Origin: Candidatus Electrothrix gigas
GTDB taxonomy: Bacteria; Desulfobacterota; Desulfobulbia; Desulfobulbales; Desulfobulbaceae
Direction: 5' to 3'
DNA: 48,322 nt
Assembly (NCBI GenBank): GCA_022766165.1
Contig: QYLO01000019.1
Coordinates: forward strand, 1 to 48,322
Part shown: positions 1 to 8,073 of the stretch, one piece after another
Layout of the letters: every line of letters begins with the position of its first letter
Position numbering within the stretch: position 1 is the first letter of the stretch
Notes under the pieces: model-generated
Database searches by the model: none
Told to the model about the DNA's origin: nothing
What the model saw: the letters and a program-made list of their open reading frames with translations, nothing else
Program-made: the position numbers and the translations under genes

Positions 1-3000
1 ATACTGTGCTGATTAGTGAACCTACTAATTATCACTTTGGTGGTGATCATTCCGGCTCAGTTTATGTCTTTGTTCGTAACGGGAGTGACGAATGGATTCA
101 GCAAACGAAGCTACTACCCGATGACGGAACTGCCGAAGACCATTTTGGTGAGTCTGTATCTATATCTGGTGATACAATCGTAATCGGTGCTAGAGGGGAT
201 GATGACAATGGGAGTGATTCAGGTTCAGCTTACGTCTTTATTCGTAACGGGAGTGACGAATGGATTCAGCAAACGAAGCTACTACCCGATGACGGGACTG
301 CCGAAGACCATTTTGGTGAGTCTGTATCTATATCTGGTGATACAATCGTAATCGGTGCTAGCGGGGATGATGATAACGGCGGATTGTCTGGCTCTGCCTA
401 TATCTACTCCTCCATCCCAACCACCTCAGACGTAACAGTCACCGTAACCGCCCCCACCAGCGGTACCACCTACAACCACGGCAACCAAGTAACAATCAAT
501 TGGGAAACAGAAAACGCCGACCCCGCCGATACAATGGTGCTTTCCATGAAGCGGGATGCAGCATCAGCCATGTCCACACCTGATGACAGAAGCTGGTACA
601 GGTTCACAGAAAATACCCCCAACGACGGGACCGAAACCGTCACTATCCCGGATTCGGTCGTCGCCGCTTCCGACTGGCGGTTTTATGTGCGTCATGTCTC
701 CTCCGGCGCATATGCCGCTTCCGGCATTGTCGAAGTTGCCGAAGCTGAGAATGTCGGACAACTTTACATAGAGAAGAGCGGCGACGGGCTGGGTACAGTG
801 TCCGGTGCCATACCGGGACGTCGTCCGCAAGTGCTCTGCGATCTCGGTAGCACTTCTCAGACACACCGTTTTCCTATCAGCTCGATTGCCCTCACGCTCA
901 CGGCAGAGTCAGATTCCAACTCCGTCTTTTCCGGCTGGGAAGGTTGTGATTCGGTGATTGATGAACAATGTTTTGTTACAATAAACGGGTACGAAGAAGT
1001 CTCTGCCCAGTTTAACGCCACTGAAAATGCTACTGTCGAAATATCTGTCCTGTTTCGTGAGGAACCGTATGAACAGGGCAGCGTGGTTTCCGATCCTCCG
1101 GGAATCAACTGCTTCGACACTCAAGGTAATTGTCGGGCTAAGTTTGTTCCCGGTCAAACCGTCACACTCACCCCGATAGCTGCTCGTGGCGCAATTTTTG
1201 AAGGATGGAGAAAAGACCCTTGGAGTTCTTCTGAACCGTGCGACTCCCAATCCGGTGATGCCTGTATCATCACAATTCCGGCATCCGGGCGGATTGATGC
1301 GTACCCTGATTTTACCTTTGACCCGCAGCAGAGCATCTTGCACCTCACTATTGACGGTAAGGGCGAAGGCAGTGTTACCGCAACTGGGGATACAGGCAGC
1401 ATCACCTGCACCAGAGACAACATCACTACCGGGAATTGCAGCATGATGTTCCCGATAGATACCCAGATTGAGGTAAATGCCGAACCTGCTCCCGGTTTTG
1501 CTTTTTCCCATTGGGATGGCTGGGAAGACAGTAAATGTCGTGGCTCTGTTGATCCAGAATGTGATGGGGGGTTCCTCATGACGAAACCTCATACCCTGAC
1601 AGCTGTCTTTTCAGGAGAAAATCTTGATATTGATGTTGGATCAAATGTTGACGTGTTGGATAACAGCGTTGTTATCTACTCCATTGACGTAATCAACGTA
1701 GGAACTGAGGACTCAGGCGAAGCCACCGTGGATATTCAGGCTTCCGGTGTCGGTAATGGTGGGGAAGAAATTTCCAGACGGTGCGATGATCAATACAATG
1801 AGGGCAGAGGCACCTGTACAAAAGTCAACGATGAACGATTTAAGGTCACCGTCAAGCAAGGGGAAAAAATCAGTATTATTGCCTCAAGATATTACGGCCC
1901 ACTTACGATGCTTGCCACTCTCGGTGCAACAGTGACGTATTCTGAAGATATTGATCCTAAAGACAATGTAGCTACTTATGAACTGCAACGAAATCCAAGG
2001 ACACTTGATGATGATTTACGGACAGATATTCGTTTGCAATATTTTGACGGAAAGCCTGTTAAAGAACGCAATACTCTGGTTTTTACTCACGGCTGGCAGG
2101 ATACAGACCCTGATGACTGCGAAGGACTGGAGGGACAGTCTATGCTGGAATGTTTCAGCAAGCATTTATGGTCAGGAATGAATTGGCAAAAAGGGCAGGC
2201 CGCTGGTCTTGCTATGAGAAACTTCTGGCGTCATTATTACATGGGAGATGCCCCCAATCCGATTGAAGAACGACCTAATGTAATCCAATATATCTGGGCA
2301 GGCGCATTCACTCAAAGTGACATGACTGCGGCAGGCTATATCAAAGGCCGAAAACATGTCTTTGATGCCGGAACACGGCTCGGCAAACAGCTGATTGAAG
2401 ATTTAGGGAGCAACTACGATGGAAAAATACATTTTATAGGTCATTCATTAGGTACAGCAGTGAATGCCTATGCTGTGCGTTACTTTCTTGATCATAATAG
2501 CAGCGCAAGAGTGCAGATGACCATCCTTGATCATCCGAATCGTGTCAGCAAGATCGGTAAATTATTGACCGACATGAGTACCAAAGAGGAAAAGCAATGG
2601 GGATTCAATGAGCATTTCTTTGCCAATGTCCTGCCTGAGCTTAACAACCCTTATGAAAGTCGTCTCTATGTGGATAACTATTTTGCCCAAAAAATATTTA
2701 CCGACACGAAAATTAACAGCACTGGGGTCGGGACAGCAATTTCAGGAAGAAATGTTTATAATCATCTGAAAGATAAAGGACTGAACGATCCTAATGATGT
2801 TGGACAATTCTTCTTTAAAGGCGAAGGCTATGGCGATTTGAATTCAGATGGGGAAAAAATATTTTTTAACGATCACAGCGGAGTGCATCAGTGGTACCGA
2901 TGGACAATGTGGCCGGATCGAACTGAATACCTGCGAGATAATCAGTTCGTCTGTTCTAACGGTGCATGGATTGATGATGTGGATGGGACGCCTAGTCATT

Positions 3001-3602
3001 CTTCGCTTAACCCCTGTAGCACCGGATTTGCTCATTCCATTTTGCGGGAGGGGTGGCAGCCGGAAGATTTTGATCTCCTGCGCAATGGCTACGCGACAGA
3101 TTCTTCTCCGGCAGCAGAGTACGATATGGTGGGCGGAGGAACAAACCAACGCTGCTCAATGACCGAAAATCCTCGACAATTCACCTGCTCCAAAGGGGCC
3201 AACTCAACAGAATATGCGCTCGCAGCAGACCAGAGCGAGTCAGCCGCAACACCCATTGAGACAACCTCTGATTACCTCCACACGAAGATCAATCTGTCAA
3301 AAGAGATAGGGAACTTTTCTTTTGACTATCGCTTAACCAACACAGATACCAAAGAACCGGTGCATATCCTCATTGACGGCGTGGTCGTATGGAGTATGTC
3401 CGCACAATCAGATACACAGGGAGAATGGACAGCTTCTGGGAAAATTCCGGTTGCTTTAACAAAAGGCGAGCATACCTTAATGCTGGCCTTCAACAGAACC
3501 TCAGAGGATGCCGAGTTTGCAATGCGAGAACTCCAATTCTTTGAAGCGCCAAACAAAAACGGCTTCCTCCCGGCAATGCTGTTTTTGCTGTTGAATAAAT
3601 AA
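1..3602 (+). CDS. Large surface protein with FG-GAP-like repeats, InlB-like repeats and a lipase-type alpha/beta hydrolase domain (5' end outside window)
   Basis: The frame is open from the window edge and the first residues already lie inside a repeat, so the N-terminus and any signal peptide are missing. In window numbering, residues 1-140 are FG-GAP/beta-propeller-like repeats with a GDTIVIGA-type core. Residues 143-250 resemble a Ser/Thr-rich beta-sandwich. About 255-545 hold three Cys-containing units resembling divergent InlB B-repeats (pattern F-x-G/H-W). About 550-670 is CARDB-like. From about 690 an alpha/beta hydrolase follows, with an FTHGW oxyanion-type motif (693-697) and the nucleophile elbow GHSLG (812-816, Ser814). 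The protein ends in a short apolar tail, FLPAMLFLLLNK. The expected role is a secreted or surface esterase/lipase or adhesin; the substrate cannot be told. Later His/Asp catalytic residues were not assigned. Confidence 0.8.
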   Translation, partial: TVLISEPTNYHFGGDHSGSVYVFVRNGSDEWIQQTKLLPDDGTAEDHFGESVSISGDTIVIGARGDDDNGSDSGSAYVFIRNGSDEWIQQTKLLPDDGTAEDHFGESVSISGDTIVIGASGDDDNGGLSGSAYIYSSIPTTSDVTVTVTAPTSGTTYNHGNQVTINWETENADPADTMVLSMKRDAASAMSTPDDRSWYRFTENTPNDGTETVTIPDSVVAASDWRFYVRHVSSGAYAASGIVEVAEAENVGQLYIEKSGDGLGTVSGAIPGRRPQVLCDLGSTSQTHRFPISSIALTLTAESDSNSVFSGWEGCDSVIDEQCFVTINGYEEVSAQFNATENATVEISVLFREEPYEQGSVVSDPPGINCFDTQGNCRAKFVPGQTVTLTPIAARGAIFEGWRKDPWSSSEPCDSQSGDACIITIPASGRIDAYPDFTFDPQQSILHLTIDGKGEGSVTATGDTGSITCTRDNITTGNCSMMFPIDTQIEVNAEPAPGFAFSHWDGWEDSKCRGSVDPECDGGFLMTKPHTLTAVFSGENLDIDVGSNVDVLDNSVVIYSIDVINVGTEDSGEATVDIQASGVGNGGEEISRRCDDQYNEGRGTCTKVNDERFKVTVKQGEKISIIASRYYGPLTMLATLGATVTYSEDIDPKDNVATYELQRNPRTLDDDLRTDIRLQYFDGKPVKERNTLVFTHGWQDTDPDDCEGLEGQSMLECFSKHLWSGMNWQKGQAAGLAMRNFWRHYYMGDAPNPIEERPNVIQYIWAGAFTQSDMTAAGYIKGRKHVFDAGTRLGKQLIEDLGSNYDGKIHFIGHSLGTAVNAYAVRYFLDHNSSARVQMTILDHPNRVSKIGKLLTDMSTKEEKQWGFNEHFFANVLPELNNPYESRLYVDNYFAQKIFTDTKINSTGVGTAISGRNVYNHLKDKGLNDPNDVGQFFFKGEGYGDLNSDGEKIFFNDHSGVHQWYRWTMWPDRTEYLRDNQFVCSNGAWIDDVDGTPSHSSLNPCSTGFAHSILREGWQPEDFDLLRNGYATDSSPAAEYDMVGGGTNQRCSMTENPRQFTCSKGANSTEYALAADQSESAATPIETTSDYLHTKINLSKEIGNFSFDYRLTNTDTKEPVHILIDGVVVWSMSAQSDTQGEWTASGKIPVALTKGEHTLMLAFNRTSEDAEFAMRELQFFEAPNKNGFLPAMLFLLLNK
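73..408 (+). repeat. 168-bp in-frame tandem repeat in the surface protein gene
   Basis: The segment at 73-192 recurs at 241-360 with an offset of exactly 168 bp (56 codons) and about one visible difference (ggaact versus gggact). The third-position identity indicates a recent duplication or ongoing homogenisation of FG-GAP units. The bases just upstream of the first unit are a diverged copy. Confidence 0.85.
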
Positions 3603-3696
3603 CTTTCCGGAATTAACCCACAGGCAATAACCCAATGATTATTATATGTTATAAAGTTTACCGAACAGGTCACTTTTTTCAGAAACAGCTCACCCT

Positions 3697-5394
3697 ATGC
3701 TCCAAGAACTCCGTGTCAACAATCTCGCCCTGATCAACCGACTGGATCTGGACTTTTCCGAAACCAGCACCGGCCTGATCGCCTTTACCGGTGAAACCGG
3801 AGCTGGAAAGTCCATTATTTTACAGGCTGTGCATTTGCTTACTGGTGGACGGGCCTCGACCTCTTGGGTACGCAATGACTGCGAGCAGGCCGTGATTGAG
3901 GCCCAATTCGGCATCAGTGACCGGGAGGATATCCTCTCCCTCTTGCATGAGCATGGGCTGGACAACGAAAAAGACTGCATCCTGCGGCGGATCGTCAGCA
4001 GTAAGGGACGAAGCCGGATATTTATCAATGATCGGCTGGCTACAGGCAAACTGGCCCACACGCTGGCTGAAAATATTGTCAATATTGCCAGTCAACACGA
4101 TCAACAGCTTCTCCTTAAAAGCAACAGCCATGTTGATTTCTTGGACAGCTATGGCGAACTGCTGGAGCAAAGGCAACAGTACCAACAGGAGTACAGGCGT
4201 TGGCAGCAGTTGGCTCGGCAGCTCCGAAAACTTCAAGAGCAGGAACAGGACAAGGAACAACGCCGGGATTTTCTCAGCTTTCAGCTCAAAGAGATTCAAG
4301 AGGCAGATCCATTACCAGCAGAGGATGAGCAGCTTATCAAGGAACGGGAACTGTTTAAATCCTCAACCGTGTTGACTGAGCTGGTGGGCAAAAGCCATTT
4401 TCAACTCCAGGACAAGGTAACGCCCCTGCTCATTGAGATCCGTAAAAATATGGAACACGCTGTTACTCTTGACCCAGCACTACAAGAGTTGGCTGCGCAG
4501 AGCAGCTCTGTTTCCTTTGAAGTCGAGGACTTGGAGGGGACTCTGCAGGATTATCTGGCCTCAATTCCCTCGGATCAGGGAAGGCTGGAGCAGATTGCCT
4601 CTCGGCTGGCCCAACTTCGGCAACTGCAACGCAAGTACGGCACAACCCTGGAAGAGGTGCTGGCCTTTGCCGAGCAGGCAGAAAAAGAGCTTCACTCCTT
4701 GGATAATCTTGATGAACAGATTGCCTCCCTGGAAAAAGAGTTGAAAGCCATCGGCGCAACAGTACGGGAGAAGGCAGAAAAACTTTCTCAAAATCGACTG
4801 CGCATTGCAAAACAACTCACCGCAGCCATGCAGGCAGAGCTGGCCTCATTGAGTTTTCAGCAGGCCCTGTTTGAGGTTTCTGTGATATCTGGTGACTGTG
4901 CAGATGATTCAAATCTATCAGCAACTGGCGGTGATACGGTCACCTTTCTCTTTTCTGCCAATCCTGGTGAGCCGCCCAAACCCCTGACCGAGGTGGTGTC
5001 TGGTGGTGAGCTGTCCCGGCTCATGCTGGCAATGAAATGCCTGCTTGCGCGGCGGGATAAGGTGGACACGGTAATCTTTGATGAAATTGATGCCGGTATT
5101 GGCGGTGAGGCGGCTGAGGCAGTGGCCCGCAAGATTGATGAGCTGGCCAGCCATCACCAGGTCTTTTGCATTACCCATCTGCCCCAGATTGCTGCCTATG
5201 CTGATGCTCATTTCCTCGTCGAAAAACAAGTTAATACCCATCGTACCTTTACCACAATTCGTGACCTTTCCTATGACGAACGCATACGAGAGTTGGCCCG
5301 GATGCTGGGCGGCAAAAAACCCAGCCAGCAGACCTTGCTCTTTGCTCAGGAGTTGGTGGAAGGACGAACAGATACAAGACAATCAAAAATATAA
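3697..5394 (+). CDS. recN: DNA repair ATPase RecN
   Basis: RecN is an SMC-like cytosolic ATPase that acts in recombinational repair of double-strand breaks. The 565-aa length is typical. The Walker A motif GETGAGKS is at residues 32-39. The middle third is Gln/Glu-rich coiled coil. The signature VSGGELSRLMLA precedes the Walker B IFDEIDAGIGG (Asp462/Glu463), followed by a switch His in ITHLPQIAA. The ATG at 3697 gives the standard N-terminus, although no clear Shine-Dalgarno is visible. The stop codon overlaps the next ATG by one base (TAATG), so translation of the next gene is probably coupled. A LexA box could not be identified with confidence. Confidence 0.96.
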   Translation: MLQELRVNNLALINRLDLDFSETSTGLIAFTGETGAGKSIILQAVHLLTGGRASTSWVRNDCEQAVIEAQFGISDREDILSLLHEHGLDNEKDCILRRIVSSKGRSRIFINDRLATGKLAHTLAENIVNIASQHDQQLLLKSNSHVDFLDSYGELLEQRQQYQQEYRRWQQLARQLRKLQEQEQDKEQRRDFLSFQLKEIQEADPLPAEDEQLIKERELFKSSTVLTELVGKSHFQLQDKVTPLLIEIRKNMEHAVTLDPALQELAAQSSSVSFEVEDLEGTLQDYLASIPSDQGRLEQIASRLAQLRQLQRKYGTTLEEVLAFAEQAEKELHSLDNLDEQIASLEKELKAIGATVREKAEKLSQNRLRIAKQLTAAMQAELASLSFQQALFEVSVISGDCADDSNLSATGGDTVTFLFSANPGEPPKPLTEVVSGGELSRLMLAMKCLLARRDKVDTVIFDEIDAGIGGEAAEAVARKIDELASHHQVFCITHLPQIAAYADAHFLVEKQVNTHRTFTTIRDLSYDERIRELARMLGGKKPSQQTLLFAQELVEGRTDTRQSKI

Positions 5395-6440
5395 TGGAAA
5401 AAATTACAGCCCTTGGCCTCTTTTCCGGTGGTCTGGACTCTATCCTGGCCTGTCGGGTCATTGCCGAGCAGAGTATCCGGGTGCAGGCCCTAAAATTTGT
5501 CACGCCATTTTTTGACCACGATCTGCTGAACCGGGAAAAAGCATACAAGCAGGAGGTCAAAGAAAAATACGGAGTAGATGTCCAACTGGTCGATCTGAGT
5601 GCGGACTATATTGAGCTGCTACGTAACCCGACCCACGGGTTTGGCAAGAACTTCAACCCCTGCATTGACTGTAAGATCATGATGCTGTGCAAGGCCAAGG
5701 AGCTGATGCAGGAACACAGGGCCTCTTTTCTTTTCACCGGAGAGGTGCTGGGTCAACGCCCCATGTCGCAACGCCGGGATACCCTGAACCTGATTGAACG
5801 GGAGGCCGATTGCCGGGATATTCTGCTTCGCCCCTTGTCTGCGCAGTTAATGCACCCTATCCAAGCCGAACAAGAAGGTTTGGTGAATCGGGAGCAACTG
5901 TATACATTTGCTGGACGTAGCCGTAAACCACAGATTGCCTTGGCCCGCAAGTTCGGGATTACGGATTTTCCTGCTCCTGCTGGCGGCTGTGTGTTGACAG
6001 ATCCCAACCTTGCAGTCCGAATCCGCCGTTTTTATGAGGGGCTTTTCCTGATTGACAAGGATGATATTACCACCTCAGATATCCAACTCCTTTTGCTGGG
6101 CCGTCAGTTTCGTCTACCTGGTGGACATTGGTTGATTTTAGGCAGAAATAAACAGGAGAATGAGAACCTTACCTCGCTTTGCAATGCCGATGATTGGTTA
6201 CTCTATATGCCGGAACGACCAGGCCCCACGGCCTTGCTTCGTCGAGGCAGCACGCTCATTACCAGTCCTGATGAACGAGAAAAAATTTTGAGGTGGGTAA
6301 AGGGATTAGTTATCCGCTATGGGAAAAAAATAAGGGGAGAATATCCTGCTGGCGAGGTGCTTGTTCAGGAGGATGCAATGCAAAATATCCTGTTTGCAGA
6401 GGCGCTACCGGATGAAGTTTTTCAGGAATGGATTGTCTGA
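5394..6440 (+). CDS. PP-loop ATPase, tRNA-thiolation-like (ThiI/MnmA/TtuA superfamily)
   Basis: The 348-aa protein has an N-terminal PP-loop SGGLDS (11-16), which adenylates a substrate uridine in tRNA-thiolating enzymes. A CxxC pair (Cys90, Cys93, in NPCIDCK) and a further Cys199 in PAGGC could ligate an Fe-S cluster or carry persulfide, as known for TtuA-like and MnmA-like families. The TGEVLGQRPMSQ and RPLSA segments are typical of the group annotated as ThiI-like or DUF814-linked proteins in deltaproteobacteria. The C-terminal 120 residues are a family-specific extension without a THUMP domain. It overlaps recN by 1 bp. The exact modified base is not determined. Confidence 0.75.
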   Translation: MEKITALGLFSGGLDSILACRVIAEQSIRVQALKFVTPFFDHDLLNREKAYKQEVKEKYGVDVQLVDLSADYIELLRNPTHGFGKNFNPCIDCKIMMLCKAKELMQEHRASFLFTGEVLGQRPMSQRRDTLNLIEREADCRDILLRPLSAQLMHPIQAEQEGLVNREQLYTFAGRSRKPQIALARKFGITDFPAPAGGCVLTDPNLAVRIRRFYEGLFLIDKDDITTSDIQLLLLGRQFRLPGGHWLILGRNKQENENLTSLCNADDWLLYMPERPGPTALLRRGSTLITSPDEREKILRWVKGLVIRYGKKIRGEYPAGEVLVQEDAMQNILFAEALPDEVFQEWIV

Positions 6441-6490
6441 GTACTGCGCCCGCCCTGTTTCAGAGGGCGAGGGCGGCTATGTTCAGTACT
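6440..6490. terminator. Intergenic hairpin spanning two convergent stop codons
   Basis: Outer arms AGTACTG (6440-6446) and CAGTACT (6484-6490) enclose a GC-rich inner stem (CGCCC/GGGCG and GCCCT/AGGGC with a 2-nt bulge). It contains the end of the PP-loop gene and the stop of the opposing membrane-protein gene. There is no T-tract on either side, so it is more likely a 3'-end stabilising or insulating hairpin than a classic intrinsic terminator. Confidence 0.5.
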
Positions 6491-6992
6491 TGTCACGACT
6501 TCGTCTGAGTATTCTTCTGTTTTTCAGTGAGGGATAAAAAATTATATTATCATTCCTGATGATATTTACAAAAAAATCTTCTAATTCCATTCCATTGCTG
6601 TAACCTTTCGGAGAAATACGGGCTTTATTTTTTCCCTCCCTGAAAAAATAACTGATAATCCTGCCTTCGGAATCCAGTACAATTTTATAAAGCGCATCCG
6701 GGACATGATCGAACTTCTGATTCGGCAACAGACTGTACAAAACTTCCATACTCCCGTTTCCAATACGGATTTTCTGCATGAGTACAACCGGAAAGGCTAT
6801 CATTGCTGTGACAAGAGAAAGAATAACGGAAAAAAATGCATACCATAACGACCCTGAATTCCACCAGTTATAATATAAATACAGGCATACCGCAAACAGG
6901 ATGGTTAGATGGGGAAACAGGTCTTTTATCAGTGCTCTGTATTCCCTTATGTTTTGTTTTTGCACGGAGATCGGATAGAATTTATTCCTCAC
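6483..6992 (-). CDS. Small two-helix membrane protein, unknown function
   Basis: The 169-aa product is not recognised. Two adjacent hydrophobic segments (about residues 27-47 and 51-75) are followed by a soluble part of about 90 residues. That part alternates short beta-like stretches (IRIGNGSMEVLYSLLP, ALYKIVLDSEGRIISYFF) and resembles bacterial PH-like membrane proteins in layout only. The start is GTG at 6992; no Shine-Dalgarno is seen and there is no better in-frame start before the upstream stop. The gene is AT-rich relative to recN. It converges on the PP-loop gene. Confidence 0.55.
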   Translation of the reverse strand: MRNKFYPISVQKQNIREYRALIKDLFPHLTILFAVCLYLYYNWWNSGSLWYAFFSVILSLVTAMIAFPVVLMQKIRIGNGSMEVLYSLLPNQKFDHVPDALYKIVLDSEGRIISYFFREGKNKARISPKGYSNGMELEDFFVNIIRNDNIIFYPSLKNRRILRRSRDKY

Positions 6993-7549
6993 AATTTGTA
7001 TTTGCCAATTATGTAAATCAAGAGTAACTCATGGACAGATCACGATTAAAATAAATAACGATTCCAAGCTACCACAGTACATGCTGAACTGGAAAAGTCA
7101 ATAAAAAGTACTCACTCCGGTATCACAGAGCAAGAGAGCGTTCAGTTTTTCAGGTGTAAATAATATCAATATTATCAATATGTTTTAATAACTGCCTCGT
7201 AATGCCCTGTAAACACTAAAATTGACAAATATTGACAGCTCAGTATTTATGGGATGTTATAAGGTGTTCCCAAAAGGGGTTCTTCGGTCATTTGCAATTT
7301 TTTCAGAATTTGCATCAAAACCTTATTAATTTGTTCAATAATTTGCTTGGAAAATGTCAAGTTTTCAGATAACCTGCTAAAATTAAACGGCTTTGTTTTT
7401 TGCAACTTTTTTGTAAAATTTGAAAAACTAAAACCTTTATTAATAGCTAGTTAGGTCAGATGGCTATCGAACGCTCTCAGAGCAAAATCAAACCTCGCAG
7501 CCATGCGGGTTAGAGAACGGGGTTGCGGGTTCGCAATTCCGACCAAAAG

Positions 7550-7619
7550 GCAGAAAAAAACCGGGCAACACATTACGTGTGCGCCCGGCAAAAAAAAAAG
7601 GATTCTCTAAAGAGACCCT
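7550..7619 (-). ncRNA. Candidate small RNA, about 65-70 nt
   Basis: On the minus strand a promoter of TTGACA (7654-7649), 17-bp spacer and TATTTT (7631-7626) predicts a start near 7619. About 30 nt downstream is a strong terminator: CCGGGC/GCCCGG stem (7583-7588 with 7561-7566), an ACAC/GTGT inner stem and seven Ts. The interval has no ORF. The transcript would also contain a small CTCT/AGAG hairpin and a U-rich run before the terminator. It does not resemble any RNA family I know. Prediction from sequence only. Confidence 0.45.
7551..7590 (-). terminator. Intrinsic terminator of the candidate small RNA
   Basis: Stem 7561-7566 (ccgggc) with 7583-7588 (gcccgg), inner acac/gtgt pairs, and a run of seven A on the plus strand at the 5' side, which reads as a T-tract after the hairpin on the minus strand. 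Confidence 0.7.
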
Positions 7620-7836
7620 ACAGAAAAAATAGTTGAATGGCTCATACATGTCAAGATTTTTTTCCATTCTTTTGAAGAAAAATACGTATTGGTATCACAG
7701 GCCATTTTTGAATCCCGTAGTCATGCGGATTTCAGAGAGAAGCTGAGGGGAGAATTCCCGTTTGAATGCGCTGAGGTGAGCGGCCTCTCACAACCGAAGA
7801 ACTGTTATGGACAAGTGATAATGCCTGAAATCAGGG

Positions 7837-7870
7837 CAAAAAAATCGGGTACACACTGAACATGTACCCG
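7837..7870 (-). terminator. Intrinsic terminator after the DUF3012-like gene
   Basis: Perfect 8-bp stem CGGGTACA/TGTACCCG (7846-7853 with 7863-7870), 9-nt loop, then seven Ts on the minus strand. It lies 6 bp beyond the lipoprotein stop codon and closes the nadB transcript. Confidence 0.88.
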
Positions 7871-7876
7871 AACACC

Positions 7877-8056
7877 TTATTTAATGATGCAGTGCTTGGC
7901 AAAATCAACAGCCTCGTTCGCACTCCAATCTGTTTTAGGCTTATCCCGCATATTTTGACACCAACGCTCACTGCCCACCTTTGCAGGACAGCCTGAAAGC
8001 ATAAGTGCTACTCCGGTCAAGACAACACCACATAGGATTCTTTTTCTTAACTTCAT
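7877..8056 (-). CDS. Small DUF3012-like lipoprotein
   Basis: A 59-aa ORF found by direct reading. It has a lipoprotein signal (MKLRKRILCGV, hydrophobic core, lipobox LSGC with Cys23) and a short mature domain with the order VGSERWC..M..KPK.DWSANEA.DFAKHC. This matches my recollection of DUF3012, small inner- or outer-membrane lipoproteins of unknown function. Mature Cys33 and Cys56 could pair. The Shine-Dalgarno GGAGAAG lies 8 nt before the ATG. The start is 17 bp after the nadB stop and the gene is followed at once by a terminator, so it is the last gene of that transcript. Confidence 0.85.
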   Translation of the reverse strand: MKLRKRILCGVVLTGVALMLSGCPAKVGSERWCQNMRDKPKTDWSANEAVDFAKHCIIK

Positions 8057-8073
8057 AAGGTATCTTCTCCTGT

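Larger units (their letters stand above)
6993..7876. other. Non-coding, AT-rich interval of about 880 bp
   Basis: No convincing CDS on either strand. It holds the candidate minus-strand small RNA (7550-7619) and its promoter, two minus-strand terminators (7551-7590, 7837-7870) and a 10-bp hairpin with a GGTT loop (arms 7518-7527 and 7532-7541, two G-T pairs). On the plus strand there are two overlapping TTGACA hexamers (7222-7227, 7232-7237), the second 17 bp before TGTTAT. That is a weak candidate promoter with no gene behind it. Confidence 0.5.

Noticed and set aside
909..1592. 227-codon minus-strand ORF inside the surface protein gene
   Set aside because: Antisense shadow of the InlB-like repeats; no ribosome binding site and no domain recognised.
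7518..7541. Segment resembling a tRNA T-arm (GGGTTCG)
   Set aside because: No acceptor, D or anticodon arm can be built around it; it is explained by a simple 10-bp hairpin with GGTT loop.
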